Positions 10,255 to 17,103 of a DNA stretch of 30,562 nt are shown here, piece after piece (positions within the stretch are counted from its first letter, which is position 1; every line of letters starts with the position of its first letter). This DNA is from a virus, in the IMG/VR virus record IMGVR_UViG_3300032047_000080, positions 1-30,562 of that record; one strand, 5' to 3'. The translations under genes were made by a program, and so were the position numbers. The notes beneath the pieces are model-generated. The model did not search any database and had not been told where the DNA came from. It saw only the letters and a list, made by a program, of their open reading frames with translations.

Positions 10255-10678
10255 GGCAAAATTCAATAAATGTTAGATTGTTTGGCCCATGGTTTAACTT
10301 ACGTAAAAACCTAAAGCCTAGAAACTTGAGCAGTTTTAAATGTGCTGTGTTTCTGATGTCAACTATATTCCAGAGGAGTGGCTCAGTACGGCTATCGACA
10401 TACCGCTTGGCCTCTCTTGCAAATGTAATTGGATATCGGTGTATTTCTGGAGTGCAAAGCATCCATATATCACCTTCTTCTCCTACCCCGGCCATGCCAG
10501 CAGTCTTGCCGTCAGGCACTGTAAAATACACGTAGGAGGGGTTGTGAGCCATAATAGAGGGTAAGAGGGCTGATGGTATCCCATGGCCTTCTTCGACCTC
10601 TCTACGGTCATCTGAGCGGAGATTAGAGGCAACCTGAGCGGCAGCCTCCAATGTAAGTGGGTGTATGTAATTAGACAC
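10238..10678 (-). CDS. T7 gp13-like virion morphogenesis protein (GNAT-like fold)
   Basis: I choose the GTG at 10678 (146 aa, MSNYIHPLTLEAAAQV...) because it overlaps the gp12 stop by only eight bases. A GTG at 10723 would add 15 residues inside gp12. The C-terminal half carries LLWNIVDIRNTAHLKLLKFL followed by a Phe-Ile-x-Phe strand, matching the WNYVWVGNTSHIRFLK region of T7 gp13 in order and spacing. That pattern is typical of phage acetyltransferase-like proteins. T7 gp13 is needed for proper core assembly but is scarcely present in mature virions. Its place between the tail nozzle and gp14 agrees. I would not claim acetyltransferase activity. Confidence 0.78.
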   Translation of the reverse strand: MSNYIHPLTLEAAAQVASNLRSDDRREVEEGHGIPSALLPSIMAHNPSYVYFTVPDGKTAGMAGVGEEGDIWMLCTPEIHRYPITFAREAKRYVDSRTEPLLWNIVDIRNTAHLKLLKFLGFRFLRKLNHGPNNLTFIEFCRVRRR

Positions 10679-13460
10679 GTTTGTAATATTTGGGTGAGTA
10701 GTCACCTTCCCAAGATACAGCACGTAATGTAGCTGGAGCTGGGTGTGACGATCGTAGTGTTATATCTACGTTTGTGTTCTTTTCGTATACAGGTACAGTC
10801 TTGATGAACTCCTCAAGATATGGTGCATCTGAAGCGTCATACTCATCAAGTTCTGTAGACTCGTACACCTCTGTATAATCATTTTTACCTACACGTTCAA
10901 GTGTGGTTTCGTATAAACCTATCTTACCAAAGTGAAACTTGATTCTATGTAGCACCAGTGATGAGTTTACATCAGCTCGAGAACTGTTACCTTCTCGTCT
11001 GGTTGCATAGAATGTAGGAAACTTAACTTCGTAAGGGTATATATAACCTATAGTAAGTGTAACACCAGACCAGTTACCGGGTAAGGTAAAGCTTGTGCCA
11101 CTAATTGTAGGTTTTGCGTATCGACCAACTCGTGTGGAGCTGGAGTTTGTGTCAATCACAACTAAATCATGGTTAGGTGTGGTAACTGTATTTAACCAAC
11201 TAACACCAGTAAATGTAGTTATATTTGTAGTTGAGTTAAAGCTGCCACCGCTAACAGTAGTATGATTGTCCACATGTAATAAGAAGTCGACATTATCTTG
11301 TACTATGCTAGGGTCTGTCTCAGTCTGCACAAGTTTTACACTTTGTAAATAATAGTCACTATCTAAAAAGAAATATTCATCATTAATAATAAAATGATAT
11401 ATCAATGGATTGTTGAGTTTCCACTTGAACCATGCAGCCTGTTGTCTTTGATCTGATACTTGAAAATATTTATAACCAAAGACATCATCAGATCCTGTCT
11501 TACCTAACAATATTATAGAGTTTTCTCTAGAGTTTGTCAATAAGTCTATGTCTTTTGGTAGTAATGTAGGTACAACTTTACTTACCTCTACCACATTTGG
11601 TTCTCCTTCACGTTGTACGTTTGCCATTTCATTGAATCGACTAAACTTACCAGAGTTATCGACGTATGCAAGTGTTGTTCCTAAAGATATTGGTGATATA
11701 GTTTCGTTATAGTTAAATGTAGATATACTACGCAGCTTTGCAGTATCAGGGTTGAAAACTGTATCATCTGATGCAAGTAAGAATTGTTGGTTTGTACTAA
11801 ATATTACTAAACCAGTGTTCATTTCTATACCATCAAACAGTTCTGAAGGGAACATAGATGCAGCTGATATATCTACAGGGTCGCTAGCAGATACAGTCAA
11901 GGCTGTTTCGTTAAAGAAGTCAGGTGTACCAAGGGTTCCCGGTCGTGAGGTTATGACATTCTCACCTGACAGCAGTGCTAATCTGTTACGAAAGAATAAT
12001 ACTTTATTAATACGTGCACCTACGAAAGAAGGCATTGGATTAGTTACATCGTCACCAACTCTTCTATCCTGATATGTGAACTGCTTGACAGTAAATGTAG
12101 TTGTAGCTGTACGTTGTATAACTAACGGCATGTTTGTAAGAGTCTTAGCTATGCCTGCTTTAGCACACTCAGACCAAGAGCCTACTCCATCCCTATTATT
12201 TTCGCCATCAAAACGAAGATAGTAGTCATCTTCGTCTGACATTCTAGAGTTAGCAACTTTTACAATATATCCATGCTTGCATTGATTAGGTAAATTTTGT
12301 ACATCATTTACCGAAGCTTGGAAGCACCGCATCAAGTCTTCTTCGACAATCTCTACACTAAATGGGTTAGAGCTAGATAGATATATACCTGTACCTATAT
12401 GTTTACCTGAGACACCAGATGGTAACTCAGCTATAATACCACCAATAATAGTATCAGCAGTAACAGCTGTATCAGCGTCAAAAGGTGTAGGCTCTGGTCG
12501 TATAAGCCCGTCGCCATTAGAAGAAATTGTAGCATTGACTTGAGTAGATTCGTGATCTTCTACACGTATAGTATATGTAGCATTACCGCCGCCTGATGCA
12601 CCGCCTGACGCAGCATCCAAGGTGACAGTAGTTGTATCGCCTGTAACCCAGCCTTCACCACCATGTAGTAGTACAGCTTCTCTATTATAACTACATCTAT
12701 AGTTACTACCACCGGGGCCGTTTTGACTAGCACTATAGTTAGGACTAACACCTTGTTGTCCCAAAACGTTAAGTCTAAATATTAAGTTTTTCTTTGATCC
12801 TGAGTCTACACTAAATACCTGTGTACCTATACCGGGGCAATGCCCTGTACCGTCAGACTCATCAAGTGTATCACTCTGTATTTTGATACGTGTAGCTCGT
12901 GTTACAGTTGTAACTGTACTACCGTTGTTTATATTGACACCGTACTGTCTACCATTTTCTGTACGTAAGAGTTCTATGAACCCGAAGTGAGCATCTGGTG
13001 TAGCATCTGTAGTTCCCGTTGTCCCAACGAGAGTGTTAGCATTAGTAGTATCACGGTTGGTAACAAAAGTCGTATCATTGATTGTTAAGAACTGTAAGTT
13101 TTCTGGTGTGCTTGTAGCTAGATAGTTTTGTATAGCTGTCTGGCCACCTGTGCCATAGGCTGTAGTCATCAACTGCCCATCGCTACAACGCCAGACTCTA
13201 ACTTGACCATCAGCAGCTACTTGTCCAATGTAAGATCCTTCTGTCTCATCACGAAAGTAATGGAACCACGAACCTCCACTCTGTACACTCGATAGTGCGT
13301 CAGTGCCTATACGTTTAGCACCCGGTCTTTTGAACAAACCTTTAGTTAGGTCTGGTATTGCATTTGTTACCTCTGTTACCTGACCGGGAAACTTTAGCTG
13401 GTCAGGCTGTTCTGACATTCCTAGTGAGTATTGAGGGATAGTTTGTGTGATACTTGCCAT
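10671..13460 (-). CDS. Tail tubular protein B / nozzle, T7 gp12-like (929 aa)
   Basis: The 929-residue protein starts with MASITQTIPQYSLGMSEQPD and continues with PGQVTEVTNAIPDLTKGLFKRPG, a hallmark opening of T7 gp12 nozzle proteins (T7 gp12 is about 794 aa). The body is Thr/Ser/Gly/Asp-rich beta structure, consistent with the stacked beta-propeller of the nozzle. The second half contains the family-typical run of FRNRLALLSGENVITSRPG, with SASDPVDISAA following. It assembles under the gp11 adaptor and carries the fibres. The ATG overlaps the gp11 stop (TAATG). The extra length over T7 suggests an inserted domain in the first 400 residues, where Gly/Thr-rich sequence is abundant. Confidence 0.93.
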   Translation of the reverse strand: MASITQTIPQYSLGMSEQPDQLKFPGQVTEVTNAIPDLTKGLFKRPGAKRIGTDALSSVQSGGSWFHYFRDETEGSYIGQVAADGQVRVWRCSDGQLMTTAYGTGGQTAIQNYLATSTPENLQFLTINDTTFVTNRDTTNANTLVGTTGTTDATPDAHFGFIELLRTENGRQYGVNINNGSTVTTVTRATRIKIQSDTLDESDGTGHCPGIGTQVFSVDSGSKKNLIFRLNVLGQQGVSPNYSASQNGPGGSNYRCSYNREAVLLHGGEGWVTGDTTTVTLDAASGGASGGGNATYTIRVEDHESTQVNATISSNGDGLIRPEPTPFDADTAVTADTIIGGIIAELPSGVSGKHIGTGIYLSSSNPFSVEIVEEDLMRCFQASVNDVQNLPNQCKHGYIVKVANSRMSDEDDYYLRFDGENNRDGVGSWSECAKAGIAKTLTNMPLVIQRTATTTFTVKQFTYQDRRVGDDVTNPMPSFVGARINKVLFFRNRLALLSGENVITSRPGTLGTPDFFNETALTVSASDPVDISAASMFPSELFDGIEMNTGLVIFSTNQQFLLASDDTVFNPDTAKLRSISTFNYNETISPISLGTTLAYVDNSGKFSRFNEMANVQREGEPNVVEVSKVVPTLLPKDIDLLTNSRENSIILLGKTGSDDVFGYKYFQVSDQRQQAAWFKWKLNNPLIYHFIINDEYFFLDSDYYLQSVKLVQTETDPSIVQDNVDFLLHVDNHTTVSGGSFNSTTNITTFTGVSWLNTVTTPNHDLVVIDTNSSSTRVGRYAKPTISGTSFTLPGNWSGVTLTIGYIYPYEVKFPTFYATRREGNSSRADVNSSLVLHRIKFHFGKIGLYETTLERVGKNDYTEVYESTELDEYDASDAPYLEEFIKTVPVYEKNTNVDITLRSSHPAPATLRAVSWEGDYSPKYYKRV

Positions 13461-14071
13461 TATCTTCTAAGGTTTCTCCATGGTTGGTAGGTTTGATATG
13501 CACTGTTATCTTCAAATCCAAACATACTATGGTCAGCCTGATTGCACTCATACTCCATAAGAGCAGCTCTAGCAAGTGCTTCTTGTTGAGCTAGTAGTTT
13601 TACTAACTGAGGGTTTGCAACTAGCTTTGTAGCAGCAACTCTAGATGCTCTGTATGTTATATACCTTCTAAAAATAACAGGTAAGTCTTCAAAGTTGTAT
13701 AGTCTGACAACATCCAAGGTTAGATCAGCTGTAAATACATCTGTGTGATCTATCTTGTCGTATAAAAATCCAGCACGACGCACGAGATCATGTGTACGCT
13801 TTGCTTGGTTTTCATGTAAATCCATAGACAGTATATCATTACCAATAGCTATTTTGCCATTAGCGTCTATTGCAAACTTTACATGTTTTTCTGTGTTGAA
13901 ATGCCACCCTTCTGCTTGCGTGTCTACGTTAGCATCACGGAGTAGGTTAAAGATCATTGCTACTTCTGGATTATCAAAGTTAAGAGTAGTCAATGGTGAT
14001 TGTCCGATAGCTCCCAGTATAGAGTTCACTGCGGATAGTTCGGTATCGAGGTCAATAGTTGTGGTTGCCAT
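13460..14071 (-). CDS. Tail tubular protein A / head-tail adaptor, T7 gp11-like (203 aa)
   Basis: The 203-residue protein has the gp11 opening (acidic helix, then VNSILGAIGQSPL and FDNPEVAMIFNLLRDAN) and the mid-protein FRRYITYRASRVAATKL region. It is close to the T7 length of 196. It forms the dodecameric ring joining portal to nozzle. The start at ATG 14071 lies only four bases beyond the T tract of the terminator that follows the capsid gene, so its mRNA either reads through that terminator or starts at a promoter I cannot identify. It ends in a TAATG overlap with gp12. Confidence 0.93.
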   Translation of the reverse strand: MATTTIDLDTELSAVNSILGAIGQSPLTTLNFDNPEVAMIFNLLRDANVDTQAEGWHFNTEKHVKFAIDANGKIAIGNDILSMDLHENQAKRTHDLVRRAGFLYDKIDHTDVFTADLTLDVVRLYNFEDLPVIFRRYITYRASRVAATKLVANPQLVKLLAQQEALARAALMEYECNQADHSMFGFEDNSAYQTYQPWRNLRR

Positions 14072-14074
14072 AAG

Positions 14075-14096
14075 AAAAAAGGAGGCCGAAGCCTCC
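14075..14096 (-). terminator. Rho-independent terminator after the major capsid gene
   Basis: Read on the minus strand, a 6-bp G+C-rich stem (GGAGGC paired with GCCTCC) closes a TTCG tetraloop and is followed directly by six T. It lies 15 bases past the capsid stop and just before the gp11 start. T7 has its Tphi terminator at the same place, after gene 10. Confidence 0.93.
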
Positions 14097-14110
14097 GTAT
14101 AGAATATAAA

Positions 14111-15259
14111 TTAACCAAACGCTGTTGGCTTTGTTGCTGTGCCTGCGAATAATTCAACAGCAGCAGCTGGGTTTAAGAAGTCTGCACCCATAGCTAGACG
14201 ACCTAAGATTACGTCGCCTTGGTAAACCACGGATATGTCTCCGCTTGTTACCTGTACTTGAGGGCCGATTGCTTCTACAACAGCAGCAGCTTCCTTCTGG
14301 AAGATAAGTCCACAAGAGTTGTTGAACTTAGCCTGCTGACCGTAATCGTTTACGGTTACGTTGTGATCGTCACCCATTGCTTCTTCTACGAAGGAGCCTG
14401 AGTTTCCGGGGTCTGTTACACCGGGGTTTGTAGCAGATCCAGTACCATACTTAGTACCGAAGTTGCCAAAGAAAGGAATGTTCATTGACTTGTAGATGGT
14501 GATACCAGCTATTTCAATGATGCCTTGTCCAGACTGTAAAGCGTCTCCTCTCTCGTTACGGTTGATTAAGCCGTTTGTTTCTACGCCTTGGATAAGTTCG
14601 TAGTACTGTCTTGGGTTCAAGACTGCTACTCTTCCGTCACCAGAAACGCCTTTCTCATCTAGTGCAGCAGCTGCATCGTAGAAAGCATTGATTAGGTTGG
14701 AAGCGTTGTAAGCATCAGATGCGTTTGTAGTACCACCTACACGGATCTGTGTTCCACCGGGCTCAACAAAGTTAGTCTTTGTGATTGGGTGTGCTTTACG
14801 AGCTGATTTTGTAATCGCTCTAAAGATCTTTCTGTCATACTTCTCTGCTAGAGCATAACCGATCTTTCTTGAGATTTCTCCTCTCAAGTCATAGTGAGCT
14901 AGTGTTTCATCTAACTCATAGACAAATGCAGAACTGATGAGTAGGTCATCAACTGTCACTGTCTTTTCAGCTACTGGAGGTGCTCCATCGGAGTTACCTA
15001 GTATGCTGTTTCCGGGAGTATGATACTCGGCGGATGTTCTACCTGTGTAGATAAACTGAAGTGACTTACCAGAAGTAAGTGTTCTTTTCATTACAAGGTC
15101 GCGGGCTATAGTGTTTCTCTGGAAGCCTTTGAACATCTCACCTGAGAACAACTTTAAATAAAGGGCTCTCCTTTGGTCAGTTGTAGAAGCTGCACCATTA
15201 TTAGCACCCGGTACGGTTAAAGGAGCTAGTTGGCTAGATCCTGATTGTTGTTGTGCCAT
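14111..15259 (-). CDS. Major capsid protein, T7 gp10-like (382 aa)
   Basis: The frame is open from a TTG at 15373, but I place the start at ATG 15259 (MAQQQSGSSQLAPL...), which gives 382 residues, near the usual 345-400 for this family. Recognisable features are QRRALYLKLFSGEMFKGFQR near the N-terminus, the GKSLQFIYTGR strand, the DDLLISSAFVYELDE region, and the central RVAVLNPRQYYEL motif typical of the HK97-fold capsids of T7-like cyanophages. A terminator follows. I see no slippery heptamer near the stop that would give a T7-style frameshifted second form. Confidence 0.95.
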   Translation of the reverse strand: MAQQQSGSSQLAPLTVPGANNGAASTTDQRRALYLKLFSGEMFKGFQRNTIARDLVMKRTLTSGKSLQFIYTGRTSAEYHTPGNSILGNSDGAPPVAEKTVTVDDLLISSAFVYELDETLAHYDLRGEISRKIGYALAEKYDRKIFRAITKSARKAHPITKTNFVEPGGTQIRVGGTTNASDAYNASNLINAFYDAAAALDEKGVSGDGRVAVLNPRQYYELIQGVETNGLINRNERGDALQSGQGIIEIAGITIYKSMNIPFFGNFGTKYGTGSATNPGVTDPGNSGSFVEEAMGDDHNVTVNDYGQQAKFNNSCGLIFQKEAAAVVEAIGPQVQVTSGDISVVYQGDVILGRLAMGADFLNPAAAVELFAGTATKPTAFG

Positions 15260-15373
15260 TTCTAAGAATGATATTGGTTTACGTTTCTCAGATCTGAAAT
15301 TTTTTGGCCATTTTTGTGGTCTATCCCACCGTCTAGACGGCTCAAGGTATCCAGCGTACTGGGCTCTCGCCAA
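15260..15373 (-). promoter_or_regulatory. Capsid gene leader with two palindromes
   Basis: This is most of the longest interval without a gene. It contains two perfect palindromes, CCGTCTAGACGG (15329-15340) and TCAGATCTGA (15288-15297), and an A-rich run of KK/KW-type codons between them. A capsid-specific phage promoter or mRNA leader is expected here in T7-like phages, but I recognise no sigma-70 or T7 promoter consensus. The frame is also open in phase with the capsid gene from TTG 15373, so an N-terminally extended capsid form cannot be excluded. Confidence 0.4.
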
Positions 15374-15415
15374 TAGAGATGGGAGGACTTGAACCTCCCT
15401 GCACGGCCTTAACCG
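15374..15415 (-). other. tRNA-Leu-like 3' fragment (possible attP core or tRNA remnant)
   Basis: On the minus strand this stretch reads as the last part of a class II tRNA: a variable-arm-like CGGTTAAGGCCG, a T arm with 5-bp stem GGAGG/CCTCC around the exact T loop TTCAAGT, a 7-base acceptor strand CATCTCT and discriminator A. No D arm or anticodon arm is found upstream, where a small gene lies instead. Tyrosine-recombinase phages use such tRNA 3' ends as attP. From memory, the related phage P-SSP7 carries a 42-bp match to a Prochlorococcus tRNA-Leu gene. No integrase is in this window. Confidence 0.5.
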
Positions 15416-15462
15416 ATTACTCTTGTGTACTTGATGCCACGATATACGTAAGTTACAGTCAT
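15409..15462 (-). CDS. Tiny protein MTVTYVYRGIKYTRVIG (17 aa)
   Basis: ATG 15462 is preceded by GAGAG five bases upstream, a credible ribosome site. In-frame ATGs at 15474 and 15507 would extend the product to 21 or 32 residues. The TYVYRGIKY pattern resembles the short beta-strand proteins with a YRGxxY motif that are frequent in cyanobacteria and their phages (DUF4278-like, from memory). Its last bases overlap the tRNA-like element. It is the final gene of the microprotein cassette. Confidence 0.5.
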   Translation of the reverse strand: MTVTYVYRGIKYTRVIG

Positions 15463-15513
15463 TGTATCTCTCATATATCCAAGCCCCGTTCCATGCTTGG
15501 GTGTCATGCGTCT

Positions 15514-15783
15514 CTACTTGTTAATACGTAGAGATGAACGGACGGGTTTTTTCTTCCGTCTCGAATGATTATAATTAATCCTCTTACTACTTGTCTTAGT
15601 TCTGTTGAACTTGGCCTTCTCGCCCTTAGACATTTCACCTGTAGTCTTAGGTGTTTTGGATGACACACGTTTAGATGGTCTGCAAGCTGGGTAGCCTTTA
15701 CGCTTCTCACCTTTCTGTCTGCCACAGGGCTTACCAGTTTTGGTGTCAACCCATTTCTCTTGGAACCATCTACGTAAGCTCAT
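15514..15783 (-). CDS. Basic small protein with Cys pair (89 aa)
   Basis: The 89-residue, very Lys/Arg-rich protein starts MSLRRWFQEKWVDTKTGKPC. It has Cys at residues 20 and 34 (KPCGRQKGE and YPACRPS), then GEMSKGEKAKFNRTKT, and ends in RRKKKPVRSSLRINK. WFxEKWVD with a downstream PxCRPS is a pattern I recognise from small conserved proteins of cyanophages and large algal viruses, without a known function. The ATG overlaps the previous stop as ATGA. The composition suggests nucleic acid binding or packaging with DNA, which is inference. Confidence 0.75.
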   Translation of the reverse strand: MSLRRWFQEKWVDTKTGKPCGRQKGEKRKGYPACRPSKRVSSKTPKTTGEMSKGEKAKFNRTKTSSKRINYNHSRRKKKPVRSSLRINK

Positions 15784-15944
15784 CTTCTTTTTGCTTTGCT
15801 ATAACCGGGGGCAGTCTTCTTCTTACCACCAGCTTTGACTTGACCCTTACATACCTTAACACCGTAGGCGTTAGCGTATGCGGAAGGGTATACTTTAAAC
15901 TTTCTTTTGGCAGCTGCTTTACCTCTTGGACATAATTTACCCAT
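15780..15944 (-). CDS. Basic small protein MGKLCPRGKAAAKRKF... (54 aa)
   Basis: The frame from ATG 15944 to TGA 15780 encodes 54 residues. A Cys-Pro-Arg-Gly opening leads to AAKRKFKVYPSAYANAYGVK and then VCKG, ending in a Lys/Arg-rich tail. The KVYPSAYANAY stretch is a strikingly specific motif that I know from several small phage proteins without assigned function. The two Cys (residues 5 and 32) could bind metal. Junctions are TAATG upstream and ATGA downstream, which argues that it is a real gene. Confidence 0.72.
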   Translation of the reverse strand: MGKLCPRGKAAAKRKFKVYPSAYANAYGVKVCKGQVKAGGKKKTAPGYSKAKRR

Positions 15945-16000
15945 TAGCGTTTCTTACCTCCATGCTTGCAGCCACATTTAGATCCTTTCTTGTGTGCCAT
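15944..16000 (-). CDS. 18-residue Cys/His/Lys microprotein
   Basis: The sequence is MAHKKGSKCGCKHGGKKR. Support for coding is positional: its ATG overlaps the stop of the 68-residue gene (TAATG) and its stop overlaps the ATG of the next gene (TAATG), so it fills the slot exactly. Eight of 18 residues are Lys or Arg, and the CGC plus two His could bind a metal ion. I know of no characterised function. Confidence 0.6.
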   Translation of the reverse strand: MAHKKGSKCGCKHGGKKR

Positions 16001-16206
16001 TATGCTTTACCCTTTTTGTTTTTCTTTTTGTAATAGTCTATGACTTTCTTCTGGTCATTGACATCAAATGGGCCTTTACCATATAGTCTTTTACTAGCTT
16101 CCCTAACATCTTTAGGTACACCAAAGAACTCTTTGCCCATAGCAATAGCTTTTTTATCGCCTTTGCGTTTCTTTACAGAACCGTCTTCATTGTATGTGAT
16201 TGCCAT
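16000..16206 (-). CDS. Small basic protein, paralogue of the gene before it (68 aa)
   Basis: The 68-residue protein begins MAITYNEDGSVKKRKGDKK, nearly identical to the start of the 74-residue gene just upstream. The first 30 coding bases differ at two positions. The remainder differs: a helical middle with VREASKRLYGKGPFDVND and a Lys-rich tail. The pair looks like a duplication in which only the leader was kept, or a shared N-terminal tag on different bodies. TAATG junctions bound it on both sides. Confidence 0.75.
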   Translation of the reverse strand: MAITYNEDGSVKKRKGDKKAIAMGKEFFGVPKDVREASKRLYGKGPFDVNDQKKVIDYYKKKNKKGKA

Positions 16207-16430
16207 TATACTCCAAATTTACGTTGTTTCTTTAGTGTCTTAATACGGTAGTCCCGCATAGGGCCTGCGGGCGTGCTGTCCTTGATGAACTGTTTAAATT
16301 TTTTAAACTCTTTCTTAGACATAGGGCCAGTCTCACCAGATACACCTATAAAACTTTCAGCTAGTTTTACAGGCTTCTTGTTACCCCTACGAACCTTTTT
16401 AGATCCGTCTTCATTGTATGTTATTGCCAT
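16206..16430 (-). CDS. Small basic protein with MAITYNEDGS leader (74 aa)
   Basis: I choose ATG 16430, which overlaps the upstream stop as TGATG, over the ATG at 16442 inside the previous gene. The product is 74 residues. It has the MAITYNEDGSKKVRRGNKK leader shared with the next gene, then a helical segment (SKKEFKKFKQFIKDS), and RDYRIKTLKKQRKFGV at the end. It is strongly basic and has no Cys. Function unknown. Confidence 0.75.
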   Translation of the reverse strand: MAITYNEDGSKKVRRGNKKPVKLAESFIGVSGETGPMSKKEFKKFKQFIKDSTPAGPMRDYRIKTLKKQRKFGV

Positions 16431-16678
16431 CAGCATTTCCATCTACGTAAGGCAAGTGCCTTTCTTGTGGGCTTGCCGTTTGGTTTTTTGAGTGGGCCTT
16501 TCATGCCAGACATGCGAGCACAGAAAGACCTTTTACGAGCTCCTCCTCCGGGCTGAGGGGCTTTGAGATTAGAGCCAGTAGCACGATTGTACTTGGCTCT
16601 TCCCTTAGCTGTTAGGCCGCCTTTGCGGCTCTTCTCACCTCTTCCGAGAGACAGGCTTACTCCCTTTTTTCTTGCCAT
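16430..16678 (-). CDS. Basic small protein SLSLGRGEKS... (82 aa)
   Basis: The 82-residue protein has a conserved-looking core: SLSLGRGEKSRKGGLTAKGR, then AKYNRATGSNLKAPQP, a Gly-rich turn, RKRSFCARMSGMKGP, and RKALALRRWKC at the end. I recognise this arrangement from cyanophage and other marine-phage small proteins (DUF6321-like, from memory). Net charge is very high. The Cys in SFCARM and the C-terminal Cys could pair or bind metal. It overlaps the upstream gene by 44 bases in another frame. Confidence 0.78.
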   Translation of the reverse strand: MARKKGVSLSLGRGEKSRKGGLTAKGRAKYNRATGSNLKAPQPGGGARKRSFCARMSGMKGPLKKPNGKPTRKALALRRWKC

Positions 16679-16784
16679 TTTTTCTTAGTGCTGCGAAGTC
16701 TGCCCCTGTGATCTTGTTGCGAGGTGGTGCAACACGTGCGATCTTTTTCTGACCGGGGCTATAGCCACCTTTACCTTTTGGCAT
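16635..16784 (-). CDS. Basic small protein MPKGKGGYSPGQKK... (49 aa)
   Basis: Starting at ATG 16784, which overlaps the hli stop (TAATG), it encodes 49 residues. There is a YSPGQKKIARVAPPR segment, then KITGADFAALRKNGKKKG and a basic tail. The GQKKIA...ITGADFxxLR pattern recurs in small cyanophage proteins of unknown function, from memory. An upstream in-frame start at 16817 would lie inside hli and is less likely. Confidence 0.72.
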   Translation of the reverse strand: MPKGKGGYSPGQKKIARVAPPRNKITGADFAALRKNGKKKGSKPVSRKR

Positions 16785-16918
16785 TACCAGATTCCGGGTA
16801 TGATTTGCCCTGTCCAAGCGTAGTTAAGTAGAGCTGCAACTATGCCTATCATAGCTAGTCTTCCGTTAAGCTCCTCTGCTGGATGCCATTTTTGATTTTC
16901 GTGGTTGTGGTGTGTCAT
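16784..16918 (-). CDS. hli: High-light-inducible protein (44 aa)
   Basis: This short gene encodes a 44-residue protein. A polar His-rich N-terminus leads into AEELNGRLAMIGIVAALLNY and then TGQIIPGIW. That is the full signature of high-light-inducible proteins: the chlorophyll-binding E-x-x-N-x-R motif (Glu15, Asn18, Arg20), one transmembrane helix, and the conserved TGQIIPGIW tail. HLIPs sit in the thylakoid membrane and protect photosystem II assembly by binding pigment and dissipating energy. In cyanophages hli is a host-derived auxiliary gene that helps keep photosynthesis running during infection. It lies two bases after the 60-residue gene and shares a TAATG junction with the next. No psbA accompanies it here. 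Confidence 0.93.
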   Translation of the reverse strand: MTHHNHENQKWHPAEELNGRLAMIGIVAALLNYAWTGQIIPGIW

Positions 16919-16920
16919 TG

Positions 16921-17103
16921 TTATACTACGTTGTTGTTATCTTTTGATAAGAAGTCTTGCTTCTTCTTGTTGTTTTTTGCTAGAGGATAGATCAGCCCCG
17001 GTATTGGGAGCTGTCTAATATACTCTTTCTTCTCTGGCTTGAACTCATCAAGTGGAGAACGTGGGTCAGAGGTAGGTTTTTTCTTTCCTTTCTTCTTGAC
17101 CAT
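16921..17103 (-). CDS. Small Lys/Pro-rich protein (60 aa)
   Basis: The 60-residue product begins MVKKKGKKKPTSDPRSPLDE, has a middle IRQLPIPGLIYPLAKNNKKK and a polar Asn-rich end. The PIPGLIYPLA stretch is the only hydrophobic part and is too short and Pro-rich for a sure membrane helix. The ATG overlaps the preceding stop (TAATG) and hli begins two bases after its stop. I do not recognise the family. Confidence 0.65.
   Translation of the reverse strand: MVKKKGKKKPTSDPRSPLDEFKPEKKEYIRQLPIPGLIYPLAKNNKKKQDFLSKDNNNVV

Noticed and set aside
14111-14170. A T7 gene 10-type frameshift giving a longer minor capsid protein
   Set aside because: No slippery heptamer precedes the stop, and the terminator starts 15 bases later, leaving no room for an extension.
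15374-15471. A complete tRNA on the minus strand
   Set aside because: An AGAGATA at 15471 could pair with the acceptor strand, but the 98-base span has no D arm and no anticodon arm. The upstream part instead reads as a small gene. Only the 3' fragment is supported.
15504-15749. An 81-residue minus-strand ORF
   Set aside because: It overlaps the well-supported 89-residue basic gene in another frame and lacks its composition, motif and junction support.
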